From contig JAHFWL010000248.1 in NCBI GenBank assembly GCA_021292165.1, positions 434,001 through 498,000 of the forward strand: a stretch of DNA of 64,000 nt, written 5' to 3'. The stretch is from Shinisaurus crocodilurus. Taxonomy: Eukaryota > Chordata > Lepidosauria > Squamata > Shinisauridae. Within the stretch, counting starts at the first letter, position 1. The number at the start of each line of letters is the position of its first letter. Under the pieces are notes generated by a model, which was not told the DNA's origin, made no database searches, and saw nothing but the letters and a program-made list of their open reading frames with translations. Position numbers and translations under genes: made by a program. Shown here piece after piece: positions 32,447 through 43,071 of this stretch.

Positions 32447-33890
32447 CTGCTTCTGCGGGCAAAGCAGCAGCTAATGGACTCCTTGAAAGTGACTATGCCA
32501 AGTGTCGGTTTTAAAAGGCCATCAAAACAGATGCTTTTCTCTGAGGACCATTGGAAGGACTATTCAGATTCTTAATTGGAAGCCCGTTGAAATCAGCAGA
32601 AGCCTTTATATTGATCTCAGCAGGGCGTTAATGCATATTTCTAATCACATCACTGTTTTTAAACACTGGGATCTGGAGCAATAAAACTCCGAGGCTGATG
32701 AGGGATTGGGTTTTTTTTGTTTTTGTTCTTTTGGCCCAGTGGCTCCTCTGAAGCTTTAGTGTAACAAGCCAACTACAATTCACAGCACTTTCCAAGAAAC
32801 CTGACAATGTTTCACCCAAACTGCCTGCTGGCAACACAGTTGGAATAAGGTTTCTTTGACCGATCTTAAGCCTCGGAGGGAAAAGGAATGTCCTATTGAT
32901 ATAATAATATCAGGCCAAGCAGAGCGCCCTGCTTGTGTAATCCAGTTTGAGTACAAATAACACATTATGGCTTTAGCATGATTTCCATGTGAAAGTGTCT
33001 ACATTTGGCTGAGCCAAGAAAGTTATCCTGATTGACACGTTTATAAATGGGTCGCTTGGAATGTGCATTATAGATTCAAAGAGCAGTGCAATCCACCTGG
33101 TGTTTAGGAAGGGAGGTCCTGGGAATCTGCCCACCGAAGGGGCCCTCTCTCCACCTCCATCACCCCTGCCTCCATAGAAACAGTGGCAGATGGCTTTAGG
33201 AGACCACACTATACTTTTTCACTTTCCGTAGATTCTCATCCATACAACCAGCAGCTGCCCTCTTCCATCCTCTCTGTTCTGGACTCACTGCCATATTACA
33301 CTTTTGGCAGGACAAGCCCAAGTTCCCCATCTTCTGTCCTGTAATGGAGGGACTGACTTGTAGACTTCTTGCATTGCAATCAGGCCTGCAAATCTTGTGA
33401 TTCCCCTCCTAGCTGAACACAGATCGACAGCCTCTAAGATACTGGACAACTTTATGTTTTTGTGGGCTGCTATTAGCAGTCTGGATTTGGCTTTGTGGGT
33501 GAAGAACATGTGTTTGCATTTGATCTCATTCTTCCCCCACACCTATCTCAGGGCAAAACAAACATATTCCTGTTGTATTCTATTTCCCAACCATTTATGG
33601 TAACATCTCTCAAATTCTTCCATTTCCCCACCCCTTGATGTAAATGGCAGTGCATTTGTAATCAGAGAAAGAAATGAGTGGCGGCATATTGTCTGGCTAT
33701 TTAAAGACAACCCATATTGCAGCACTTTAGAAATGAACTGGTTTTCTCGTAACTTCAGTTGTCATAGGAAGGATCCTACAAAAGTTTGGGATGCAGCAAA
33801 CCAATTGGACGGAGAGACACAGACAGCCCTTGATGCTGCATGATTTCAGTGCAGTTGCTGTTGTAGCTGTAAAATAGTAACTACATAAGC
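30886..33890. other. Intergenic, largely repeat-free
   Basis: Contains a (GT)n run at 31848-31873 and a CTG run at 32414-32456. The open frame across the CTG run has no other support. Otherwise I see no transposon or exon. The part at 32560-33010 has no recognisable repeat and moderate complexity, and could be conserved non-coding sequence. That is only a suggestion. Confidence 0.4.
32414..32456 (+). repeat. (CTG)n microsatellite
   Basis: About nine CTG units followed by CTTCTG variants. Confidence 0.95.
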
Positions 33891-33892
33891 AG

Positions 33893-34033
33893 GTACAGGC
33901 TTCCCCAGCGTGGTGCCCTGCAGTTGTGTTGGACTGAAGTTCCCATCATTCCCAGCCAGGCAATGGCCATGCTGGCTGGGAATGATGGGAGTTGTAGTCC
34001 AACACATTTCGAGGGCACCTGGTTGGGAAAGGC
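33893..34033. mobile_element. Fold-back MITE ('caacacatctg' family)
   Basis: Arms 'ttccccagcgtggtgccctg' and 'gagggcacctggttggga' enclose a well-paired centre 'cattcccagccagg...ctggctgggaatg'. Confidence 0.8.
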
Positions 34034-34159
34034 TAAGCTAGTATGAGAAGTGCAGACTTGGCCAAAGCCACTGCAGATAAATCCAGAAACAAGAGCCAGT
34101 AAGCCTTCCACTGTATTTTAGATGTTTATCCAAACTTACATAAATGTGGCAAATTTTCT

Positions 34160-34768
34160 GCCAACCCCTAGCCTGCAGGCCTAATCTGGCCCATGGAGGT
34201 TTGCAATCTGGTCTGCCCATTCCCCTCCCCAAGCCTCCCCCTGGCCTAGAGGCTACTGGAGGTTTGGGAAGGAGGCGGGCAGAGGAATCTCCATGTTATC
34301 TACAGTTTATGATTGGAGATAACAAGGGGATTCCCCTGCACAAGGCTTCCCCTTGTGATGGGAGAGGGAGCATCACACAGGGGAATCCCTTTGTTATTGC
34401 CAATAATAACATGGGGGTTCTCCTAGGGGAAGTGCTGAGCCTGACCCAGTGGGCACTTGCAGGAGCTGGCTCCTGCAAGTGCCTGCTGAGTTCCTTCCTA
34501 TGCTTGCACCTTGATTGGGATGCGAACAGCATGGAAAGGAGGAGCCATCTGAGTCCCTTTCTCCATGCACAGAGAGGCACGGAGTTCCATGCCCCTCTCT
34601 GTATGGAGAAAGGAAAAGTGGGTTGTGCTCATGGTCATGGGAGGGGATTTGGCATGGGACCTCAGCCCCTTGACATCATGGCTTGGGGTCAGATTGCCCC
34701 CCTGGACTGGCTTGGTCCAGGGACAATCTGACCCACCCCACAGATCAAAACAGGTTGCCCACCCCTGT
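34160..34768. mobile_element. hAT-like non-autonomous element (about 600 bp)
   Basis: The right end 'aggttgcccacccctg' and the left 'caacccctagcctgcaggcc' are inverted relatives of the CAGGGGTGGGCA termini seen at 41752 and 49611. Internal sequence contains self-complementary blocks. The long open frame here is not supported as a gene. Confidence 0.5.
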
Positions 34769-34821
34769 TTCAAGGTTATCCTGGTTTTGGGTTAGATCCA
34801 GATCTAGTCATACAAAAAGTT

Positions 34822-34963
34822 GACCATTCTTCTCCAACCGGAACCTTCCAAATGCTTCAGGACTCAACTCTCATCTGCCCCAAACAGCATGGCTAATGGT
34901 AAGGAATTCTGGGAGTTGTAGTCCAAAACATCCGGAAGGCACCAGGTTGGGGAAGGCTGGAGT
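34822..34963. mobile_element. Fold-back MITE ('caacacatctg' family, diverged)
   Basis: Arms 'tctccaaccggaaccttcca' and 'ggaaggcaccaggttgggg' with 'gggagttgtagtccaaaaca' in the right arm. Confidence 0.65.
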
Positions 34964-35119
34964 GGATGTACTGAAATCAATGAAGTTACTCGACTAACTT
35001 GTCCCATTGATTTCAACAGATCTTCTCTAAGAATGACTAAATATGGATCTAACTCTTTAAATTCATTGATAATCTGTCTTCTAATAAATTACTTGTATGC
35101 TTTTTTTTTTTTTTTTTTT

Positions 35120-36975
35120 AAAGCCTAGGCTTGCTCTGCCCTTTCACCAGTGACATCAAATTTTCCTTGGAGGGAAGTAGAGCACTGACAACATTGGCTC
35201 TGACTCAATGGAATATGAGTCTTAAAAGAGATCCACCTCTGCTCAAGCCTCCAATCCTTTGGAAAACAATTCCAATGGAGGGCTTTTGGAGGACCTTTAC
35301 AATCCAAATCTCCAAATCCAGTTACAATACAATCTTTACTATCAAATTAATAGGAATATATTTAAATCTGTTATTGATGTTTTTATTGTGTTACGTTGTC
35401 ATCTGAAACTCAATATGGTTTCCGCCCCTCTAGAGGGACAGTAGACATGATTTTTACTGCACGTCAGCTCCAAGAAAAATGCCGGGAGCAAAATCAACCC
35501 CTTTATATGGCATTTATCGATTTGGCTAAGGCCTTTGATACTGTAGACCGTACAGCTCTCTGGACTATCCTTATGAAAATTGGATGCCCCAATAAATTTG
35601 TGAATATCTTGCGACTTCTCCATGACAACATGACGGCAACGGTTTTGGACAACAACGGCTCTCATGGTGCTCCATTTAAAGTGGGATCAGGTGTTAAACA
35701 GGGATGTGTTATCGCCCCAACATTATTTGCCATTTTCATCGCCATGGTTTTATATCTTGTCAAGGGGAAACTTCCCACTGGTGTGGGAATTATATATCGA
35801 ACAGATGGAAAGCTTTTTAATCTCAGCAGGCTGAAAGCAAAAAGTAAGGTAATTACAACCTCCGTTGTGGAACTTCAGTATGCTGATGATAATGTGGTCT
35901 CCGCACATTCAGAGGATGATCTCCAAACTATCCTAAATGCTTTTGCAGAAGCATACGAAAAACTTGGTCTCTCACTTAACATCAAAAAGACCAAAGTGCT
36001 TCATCAGCAAGTGCAAGCTAACCCTTTGGTGATGCCATCTATCCAGCTTGGCGGGACAATACTGGAAAATGTCGATCATTTTCTCTATCTTGGCAGCTAT
36101 CTTTCTGTTACAGCTAACATCGACAGTGAAATCCAGCATCGTTTGAGCTCCGCAAGTGCCTGCATTTTCTCGAATGAAACATAGAGTGTTCGAGGATCGG
36201 GATATTTGTAAGAAGACCAAAACACTGGTTTATGAAGCCATTGTATTACCAACTTTATTGTATGCCTGCGAAACATGGACTATCTATAAACGTCACTTCC
36301 ACCTCCTTGAAAGGTTTCATCAACGTTGCCTCCGGAAAATCCTGCGAATTACTTGGGAAGATAGACGAACAAATGTCAGTGTACTGGAAGAAGCAAAGAC
36401 TACTAGCATTGAAAAAATGATCCTTCAACGCCAACTTCAGTGGACCGGTCATGTTGTTCGAATGCCTGACTGCCGTCTCCCAAAGCAGTTACTTTACTCC
36501 CAACTCAAGAATGGAAAGCGGAATATCGGTGGTCAATATAAGAGGTTTAAAGATGTTCTTAAGGCTAATCTAAAAAAATGCAATATAAACATCGAAAACT
36601 GGGAAGCTCTGGCCCATGAACGATCTAAATGGAGGTTGGCCTTTCACAAAGGTTCCATGGACTTGAAAGGGAGAAACGTGCTAAGCGAAAAGCACGTCAA
36701 ATGAATCCTTTACAGGACCATCTCCTATCTGGTAACCTGTGTCCTCACTGTGGGAAGCTGTGTGGATCTAGAATTGGCCTCCACAGTCACTTACGGACCC
36801 ATCGCTAGAGTCTACACAATCTTCTTTAGAATTTCCTCCTTTTATCCCGGAAGACAATCTTACTCGGTCACGAGTGATCGCCTGATGATGATGATGACAT
36901 TGTCATCTTAAATTTTTGTAAGCTACTTTTGATCTGCTAAAGTGAGATAAAATTAAATAAAGAAATAGCTTACTG
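35120..36975 (+). repeat. L2-like LINE 3' end split by LINE copy 2
   Basis: Flanks of LINE copy 2 join into one L2-like tail: 'ttattgatgtttttattgtg' upstream and 'aaatttttgtaagctacttt' then AAATAAAG downstream. A T run lies at 35101-35119. The L2-like piece is therefore the older host sequence. Confidence 0.5.
35405..36899 (+). mobile_element. APE-type LINE with zinc-finger C terminus, copy 2 (1.5 kb, 5' truncated)
   Basis: Starts within the RT domain at 'gaaactcaatatgg' and ends with 'cacgagtgatcgcc' plus (TGA)n. A perfect 9-bp duplication TTGTCATCT flanks it (35396-35404 and 36900-36908). The frame is broken near 36160 (one-base shift) and again near 36665, where about 20 bases are missing relative to copy 1. 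RT motifs FIDLAKAFDTVDR and YADDN remain visible. It is a dead-on-arrival insertion. Confidence 0.9.
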
Positions 36976-37675
36976 TTATATGCTACAGCCCTGTCTAGTT
37001 TCATCTAATATTGTATCAACATCATTATTAATGACCTGAACTTTTATAATTATATACATTACTGACCATAACAAAAGGCTTGTAATGTTAACAAGCAAGT
37101 ATCTTAGAAGTTTATGTGCCTATCTATACCTGGAATTAGCTGTAAGGCGTATACTGCTATTACGGCGGAAGATAATTTAAACCTAAATTACAACGGCTGT
37201 GAAGGCGGATGAAGGCTGCAGCAGAGAATGGTTTTCCAATCGTCAGGGTAACCTGTGCCATTGGATCATTGCCGTCCTCTGTCAAGTTTGTGTGGTGATT
37301 CGTTGTGCACCGATCTCCCCACAGAAAACAGCTTCATGCACAGGCGTCTTCCAACCCAACCCAACCCAACCCACCAACCAAAAAAGTCCCATGGCGACTG
37401 GCGAATGGCGACGGGGGCAGGACTGTGAATCTGGAAGCCCCTAGTCACGGACCAGCACATGGGCGGTGGATGCAGACTCAGTCGCCCTGTTCAAGGAACG
37501 AGGTAGTCGAGCAGCTCGGCAGCTGATGACTGAGCAGCCCTATTTAGGATCCACTCTGCTCACCCCGTATGGGGAGGGGGCTAGAAAAGGTGCCCTAAAC
37601 ATAGTCTACCTCTTTCTCTCCTGACTGGATTACCGCGTCCAGTGGGGTCACCATTTTAGCGGTCGAAAAAGACAT

Positions 37676-40201
37676 TTGAATTTTGGAACATGGAATATAC
37701 GGACACTGCTGGATAACATAGATAGTGAACGCCCTGAGCGTAGGACTGCTATTATTGCAAGGGAGCTGAGATGGTTTAAAATTGACATAGCAGCACTTCA
37801 AGAAACTCGAAGGGCAGGAGAGGGACAGTTGAAGGCAGAAAAAGGAGGCTATACCTTCTTCTGGAAAGGACTAGCTGAGCAGGACCGACGAATACATGGA
37901 GTAGGCTTTGCCATCAAAAATGAGCTAGTGAACTCTTTGTCAGAAGTTCCTACCGGCATTAACGAACGCCTGATAACTCTTCGATTAAAGCTCGCCAATA
38001 ACCAGCAGGTAACTATCTTGAGCGCTTATGCGCCAACATTAGATGCTGATGAAGACATCAAGGAAAACTTTTATACCCAGTTGGACACTCTCCTGTCAGA
38101 GATACCTAAAGAGGATAAAATTATCCTCCTGGGCGATTTTAACGCAAGAGTCGGGCGTGACTTTGATTTATGGCCAGAAACTACTGGAAAAGACGGAGTT
38201 GGTAATAGCAACCCGAACGGAATCTTACTTTTGTCTATATGTGCAGAGCATAATCTCACTATCACAAACACGCTCTTTCGACAAAAGAATAAGTTTCAAA
38301 CATCATGGCAGCACCCACGGTCAAAGCACTGGCATCTTCTGGATTATGTAATTGTCCGTGTTAGAGATCGCCGCGATGTACTTCTTACTAGGGTCATGGT
38401 GAGTGCTGACGACTGCTGGACAGACCACCGACTAATCCGGTCCACTATGGTTATCAACATTGCTCCCCAACATAGGCTTCAAGGAAGGAAACCAAGGCGT
38501 AAAATGAACATCCACGCCCTTCAAGATCCTATTAAGCAAACTTGTCTTCAATCACTTCTTAAGGAACATCTACCTACGGAACCTCCTGACAACATTGAGG
38601 ACCATTGGTCTAAGCTGAAAACCTCCATTACTGCAGCTTGTGAACAAACAATTGGATATGAAACTAAGAAACATCAGGATTGGTTTGATGAAAATGATAA
38701 TGAGATTACATATATAATTGACCAAAAAAGGAAAGCCTTCCAAATATGGCAAAATGATATTAACTGCGCTGCCAAAAAAAAAATCTACGCTAGTGCAAAG
38801 GCTGAGGTCCAAAGAAGAACAAGAGAACTTAAGAACGCCTGGTGGGAAAAGAAAGCTGAAGAAATTCAACAACTTGCAGAATCTCATGATGCACGGGGCT
38901 TTTTTAAGGCCACAAGGGCCATTTATGGACCAAAAACCTATGGTACAAACCCTTTACAATCAAAAGATGGCACCAAACTCTTAAAAGACAAAGAGTCTAT
39001 TGCACTGCGTTGGAAAGAGCATTGTTATGACCTTTTAAATCGTAAATCTAAGGTGGATAATGAGATTTTTTCGCAAATCACGCAAAAACAAATTAGAGAG
39101 GAACTTGCAATACTCCGCACTTTGGATGAAGTAAAAAAAGCCATTAATCAAATTAAGAATAACAAAGCTGGACCAGATGGTATTCCTGCTGAAATCTTTA
39201 AAGAAGGGCCCCCCGAACTTGTACAACATCTTCATAAACTCATCGAAAAAATCTGGATAAGAGAAGAGATCCCAGAAGACTTCAGGGATGCCATAATTAT
39301 CACCCTCTTTAAGAAAGGTGATAGAACAGACTGTGGAAATTATTGGGGCATTTCTCTCTTAGCTACCGCAGGTAAAATATTTGCCAGGATTCTCGCAAAC
39401 CGTGTTCTATCTATTTCAGAAGAGATCCTCCCTGAAACTCAGTATGGTTTCCGCCCCTCTAGAGGGACAGTAGACATGATTTTTACTGCACGTCAGCTCC
39501 AAGAAAAATGCCGGGAGCAAAATCAACCCCTTTATATGGCATTTATCGATTTGGCTAAGGCCTTTGATACTGTAGATCGAACGGATCTCTGGACTATCCT
39601 TATGAAAATTGGATGCCCCAATAAATTTGTGAATATCTTGCGACTTCTCCATGACAACATGACGGCAACGGTTTTGGACAACAATGGCTCTCATGGTGCT
39701 CCATTTAAAGTGGGATCAGGTGTTAAACAGGGATGTGTTATCGCCCCAACATTATTTGCTATTTTCATCGCCATGATTTTACATCTTGTCGAGGGGAAAC
39801 TTCCCACTGGTGTGGGAATTATATATCGAGCAGATGGAAAGCTTTTTAATCTCAGCAGGCTGAAAGCAAAAAGTAAGGTAATTACAACCTCCGTTGTGGA
39901 ACTTCAGTATGCTGATGATAATGTGGTCTCCGCACATTCAGAGGATGATCTCCAAACTATCCTAAATGCTTTTGCAGAAGCATACGGAAAACTTGGTCTC
40001 TCACTTAACATCAAAAAACCCAAAGTGCTTCATCAGCAAGTGCAAACTAACCCTTTGGTGATGCCATCTATCCAGCTTGGCGGGACAATACTGGAAAATG
40101 TCGATCATTTTCTTTATCTTGGCAGCTATCTTTCTGTTACAGCTAACATCGACAGTGAAATCCAGCATCGTCTGAGCTCCGCGCCACGTTTTCTCAAATG
40201 A
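37676..40201 (+). CDS. LINE polyprotein, N-terminal part: APE endonuclease + reverse transcriptase
   Basis: 841 residues from the first ATG after the 5' UTR. The endonuclease half has WNIRTL (about 6), LQETRR (about 40), LGDFNARVG (about 151) and a DHR-type end near 258, the order of apurinic-like LINE endonucleases that nick target DNA. A basic, probably helical linker follows. The RT half has PDGIPAEIF, YGFRPSRG, FIDLAKAFDTVDR (about 622), GVKQGC and YADDN (about 745). There is no separate ORF1. The frame closes early because a net loss of 4 bases near 40180-40195, compared with copy 1, shifts it. The remaining C terminus continues in another frame at 40198-40854. One residue is also missing near 'NKAGPDG'. 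This is a transposon gene and not a host gene. The copy is inactive or nearly so. Confidence 0.9.
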   Translation: MNFGTWNIRTLLDNIDSERPERRTAIIARELRWFKIDIAALQETRRAGEGQLKAEKGGYTFFWKGLAEQDRRIHGVGFAIKNELVNSLSEVPTGINERLITLRLKLANNQQVTILSAYAPTLDADEDIKENFYTQLDTLLSEIPKEDKIILLGDFNARVGRDFDLWPETTGKDGVGNSNPNGILLLSICAEHNLTITNTLFRQKNKFQTSWQHPRSKHWHLLDYVIVRVRDRRDVLLTRVMVSADDCWTDHRLIRSTMVINIAPQHRLQGRKPRRKMNIHALQDPIKQTCLQSLLKEHLPTEPPDNIEDHWSKLKTSITAACEQTIGYETKKHQDWFDENDNEITYIIDQKRKAFQIWQNDINCAAKKKIYASAKAEVQRRTRELKNAWWEKKAEEIQQLAESHDARGFFKATRAIYGPKTYGTNPLQSKDGTKLLKDKESIALRWKEHCYDLLNRKSKVDNEIFSQITQKQIREELAILRTLDEVKKAINQIKNNKAGPDGIPAEIFKEGPPELVQHLHKLIEKIWIREEIPEDFRDAIIITLFKKGDRTDCGNYWGISLLATAGKIFARILANRVLSISEEILPETQYGFRPSRGTVDMIFTARQLQEKCREQNQPLYMAFIDLAKAFDTVDRTDLWTILMKIGCPNKFVNILRLLHDNMTATVLDNNGSHGAPFKVGSGVKQGCVIAPTLFAIFIAMILHLVEGKLPTGVGIIYRADGKLFNLSRLKAKSKVITTSVVELQYADDNVVSAHSEDDLQTILNAFAEAYGKLGLSLNIKKPKVLHQQVQTNPLVMPSIQLGGTILENVDHFLYLGSYLSVTANIDSEIQHRLSSAPRFLK

Positions 40202-40854
40202 AACATAGAGTGTTCGAGGATCGGGATATTTGTAAGAAGACCAAAACACTGGTTTACGAAGCCATTGTATTACCAACTTTATTGTATGCCTGCGAAACAT
40301 GGACTATCTATAAACGTCACCTCCAACTCCTTGAAAGATTTCATCAACGTTGCCTCCGGAAAATCCTGCGAATTACTTGGGAAGATAGGCGAACAAATGT
40401 CAGTGTACTGGAAGAAGCAAAGACTACTAGCATTGAAAAAATGATCCTTCAACGCCAACTTCAGTGGACCGGTCATGTTGTTCGAATGCCTGACTGCCAT
40501 CTCCCAAAGCAGTTACTTTATTCCCAACTCAAGGATGGAAAGCGGAATATCGGTGGTCAATATAAGAGGTTTAAAGATGTTCTTAAGGCTAATCTAAAAA
40601 AATGCAATATAAACATCAAAAACTGGGAAGCTCTGGCCCATGAACGATCTAACTGGAGGTTGGCCTTTCACAAAGGTTCTATGGACTTTGAAGAAGCTCA
40701 AGTGCAAGGTGAAAGGGAGAAACGTGCTAAGCGAAAAGCACGTCAAATAAATCCTTTACAGGACCATCTTCCATCTGGTAACCTGTGTCCTCACTGTGGG
40801 CAGCTGTGTGGATCTAGAATTGGCCTCCACAGTCACTTACGGACCCATTGCTAG
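40198..40854 (+). pseudogene. LINE polyprotein, frameshifted C-terminal part with zinc finger
   Basis: A 218-residue frame that is the downstream continuation of the LINE protein after the frameshift. It contains the RT-thumb-like 'LLERFHQRCLRKILRI' and 'LQWTGHVVRM' text and ends CPHCG...SHLRTH, a C2H2-type finger probably used in RNA or DNA binding. Its ATG is internal and would not normally initiate translation. Confidence 0.85.
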
Positions 40855-40984
40855 AGTCTACACAATTTTCTTTAGAATTTTCCTCCTTTTAAAATCTCCT
40901 TTTTGTAAATTTTCTTTTTTTTTAATCCTGGAAGACAATCTTACTCGGTCACGAGTGATCGCCTGACTGACTGACTGCTATTAC

Positions 40985-41751
40985 CAGATCTGACAAGCTT
41001 TATGTACACAGCATTAGACTCTGCTTGCAAAATCCTGAGTTTCACTTTACAGTCTTTAGCAAATAAATCTAATGGCTTTTCTAATTTACAGCTGGTAAGA
41101 AGCCAAGCAGTTAACACGCTGGAAATCCATAAACACTATGTAAATATTTCTTTGCAAAGACTTAAAAAAAAATGTTCTTGGAGCTGTGTTCATTTTGACA
41201 TGGAATAGTTTGTGTGAATTTTTTCCTCCAGTTTTGATCTGCAAGTTTCACCCCCTGAAGCAGTTGAAATGAGCCTATAAAGAAACCAACACGATACCAC
41301 AATTTGGCCCAGGCTTGTTTCAAGTTGGATTCAGATTTTCTGGAAAGGTTCATGAACTCAAAAGAACCTCTAGATTCATGTTGTCAACAGAAACCAGCAA
41401 ATTTCACAGTATCTGAGATTTCATAACAGGTTGGGGTATTTTTTTCCCCACCTTACCTTTCTGAATTCATCAGGATATACTTCCCAAAACAGAATCTCCA
41501 CCAAGGTCTAGTCCAAGGAAATTAATAGTGCATAACAGTGAGCACTGAGAGCCTGTATGTGGTGGAGTCATTAGATTTATTTCATTATTCCACCTTTTCA
41601 CATGGCTCTCTTCACCCCCTCTTCTTATCCCAACAACAATGCTGGTTAGACTGAGAAACAGTGGCTGTACCAAGGTCAACCACAATCTCCATGGCCAAGC
41701 AAGGATATGAACCCTTGTCTCCTCCATCCTAGTTTGATACTTTAATCCAGG
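40985..41751. other. Intergenic with degraded tRNA-SINE (minus)
   Basis: About 41560-41745 reads, on the minus strand, as a diverged tRNA-SINE (head near 41745 and body 'ggttgaccttggtacagcca'). The preceding 500 bases show nothing recognisable. Confidence 0.4.
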
Positions 41752-42086
41752 GGTGCAGATCCTCAGATCAGGGGTCAAATCCAGTCCTCCTTGGGGTCCC
41801 CATCTAGATTTCCCAGATGGCCATGCCTTCTTCCCCAGGCCCCACCCCTTCCACTGACCACCAATCATTTGCTAGTTTCCCGGCTTTTGTGCAATCCCTC
41901 CCGCCCATTCCCAAAGGTTGAAATGCATCTCCTAAGCCTTAGCTACTGGCATTAAGAGCTTTAAGCTAAAATATGTGGGTGGGTGTTTGGGGCCCTACCT
42001 CAACCACTCCTACCATTTGAATACAGCTCCAGAGGGCTTCTCCAAAATGGAATTTGGTCCTGGGCTGAAAGAGGTTCAGCACCCTT
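41752..42086. mobile_element. hAT-like MITE (about 335 bp, old)
   Basis: Left end 'caggggtgcagatcctcaga' and right end 'gaggttcagcacccttg' are imperfect inverted repeats of the CAGGGGTG type. A relative starts at 43147. The duplications around it are too diverged to be certain. From 42087 to 42298 no feature is seen. Confidence 0.5.
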
Positions 42087-42298
42087 GCATTAAGTGCTTG
42101 TACTCAATCTACATGACCCACACTGGAATTTAAACAGAGTTCCTGCTTAACCCCCTCCTTTTCCCCACAGGGATTTCTTCACTTGTGACTCATTTCTCTG
42201 TATCACCACTTTAGTCAGGAGTTAAATTCAGTGCCACCATCCGCTTTCCCCTTGTGTTTTGTACTACTGGCAGGTTGGTGACCTCCAAAATGCTTCTC

Positions 42299-42497
42299 TG
42301 GGAGTCCATGTGGTGTACTGGCTAGCCATGTGTTGGGACTTTGATGTGGGAAATCCAGATTCAAATCCTTGTTGAGCCATCAATATCACTGGGTGGCCAT
42401 AGACAACCATAATACATCTGTCTGACCTACTTCACATGTTTGTTGTGAGGCTAAAATGCTGTGCAAGCTTCTGGAAGAGAAGGTGGTATACAAATAT
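42299..42497 (+). repeat. tRNA-derived SINE (diverged)
   Basis: A tRNA-like head with B-box-like 'gattcaaatcc', body 'actgggtggccatagacaac', 'tttgttgtgaggctaaaatg' and a 'ggtggtatacaaata' end. It is older than the other copies. The 5S-CR1 SINE copy 4 sits directly after it. Confidence 0.65.
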
Positions 42498-42499
42498 AC

Positions 42500-42664
42500 A
42501 GGCCTGTGGCTCACGCTGGCTCAGCTTGTCTGAGCGTGGAAAGCTAAGCAGGGTCATGATTGGTTATTACTTGGATGGAAGAGCCCTCCTCTAGTTTCCT
42601 GCATTGAGCAGGGAGTTGGACTTGATGGCCTTGTAGGCCCCTTCCAACTCTATGATCTATAAAA
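42500..42664 (+). repeat. 5S-CR1 SINE, copy 4 (full length)
   Basis: Complete head 'ggcctgtggctcacgctggc', 'tcagcttgtctgagcgtgga', then the 5S A-box-like 'aaagctaagcagggtc', the C-box-like 'ggttattacttggatgg' and the CR1 tail 'gagttggacttgatggcctt' to 'ccaactctatgatc'. About 165 bp in all. This is the best reference copy in the window. Confidence 0.85.
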
Positions 42665-42885
42665 TCAGATAAAACTCTGTGTGCGCTTTAAGTATTGCTG
42701 TGTGATCATTATGCTCAATAGCACCACAGAAATAAACAGCTACTTGTCAGCGATGGGAAGGATCTCACCCCTATCAGGTAAAATACATGAAGAACACCCC
42801 CAAAGCAAAGACAGAGGTTAGCCAAAGCTAACAGCAAGGAAGTGGGACTAATCATAGCCACAGAAGAAACAAAATAAGAGATTAA

Positions 42886-43071
42886 GGTTGCAATCTGATG
42901 CATGATTAGACAGAAAAAAGTCCTACAACTCCCAGAATTCCCCAGCCAGCCATGCTGAAAACAAGTCCTACAACTCGTGGAATTCCCCAGTCAGCCATAC
43001 TGGCTGGGAAATACTGGGAGCTGTAGGGCTTTTTTTCCTGTCTAAACATGCATTGAATTGCATCCTACAAT
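42886..43071. mobile_element. Harbinger-like fold-back MITE with internal arm duplication
   Basis: Same family as 16070-16189 ('gacagaaaaaagtcctacaa', 'cattgaattgcatccta'). Part of the left arm ('aagtcctacaact...aattccccag') is duplicated in tandem, so the palindrome is asymmetric. Confidence 0.65.

Larger units (their letters stand above)
37164..40973 (+). mobile_element. APE-type LINE with zinc-finger C terminus, copy 3 (full length, 3.8 kb)
   Basis: Perfect 11-bp TSD ACTGCTATTAC (37153-37163 and 40974-40984). A CpG-containing 5' UTR of about 510 bases includes an (ACCCA)n run near 37350. A single long ORF with one frameshift follows, then a 3' UTR ending 'cggtcacgagtgatc' and a (TGAC)n tail. 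Length, TSD and the intact 5' end indicate a complete, fairly recent insertion. Confidence 0.93.

Noticed and set aside
32282..32575. Open frame with poly-leucine over the CTG run
   Set aside because: Produced by the (CTG)n microsatellite. It lacks conserved context, and the signal-peptide look is coincidental.
34144..34731. 195-residue open frame
   Set aside because: It lies inside a hAT-like non-autonomous element, has no domain and reads in an arbitrary register.
42500..42664. A functional 5S rRNA gene
   Set aside because: Only about the first two thirds of 5S is present, with mutations. A CR1 tail replaces the 3' end and there are several dispersed copies: a SINE.
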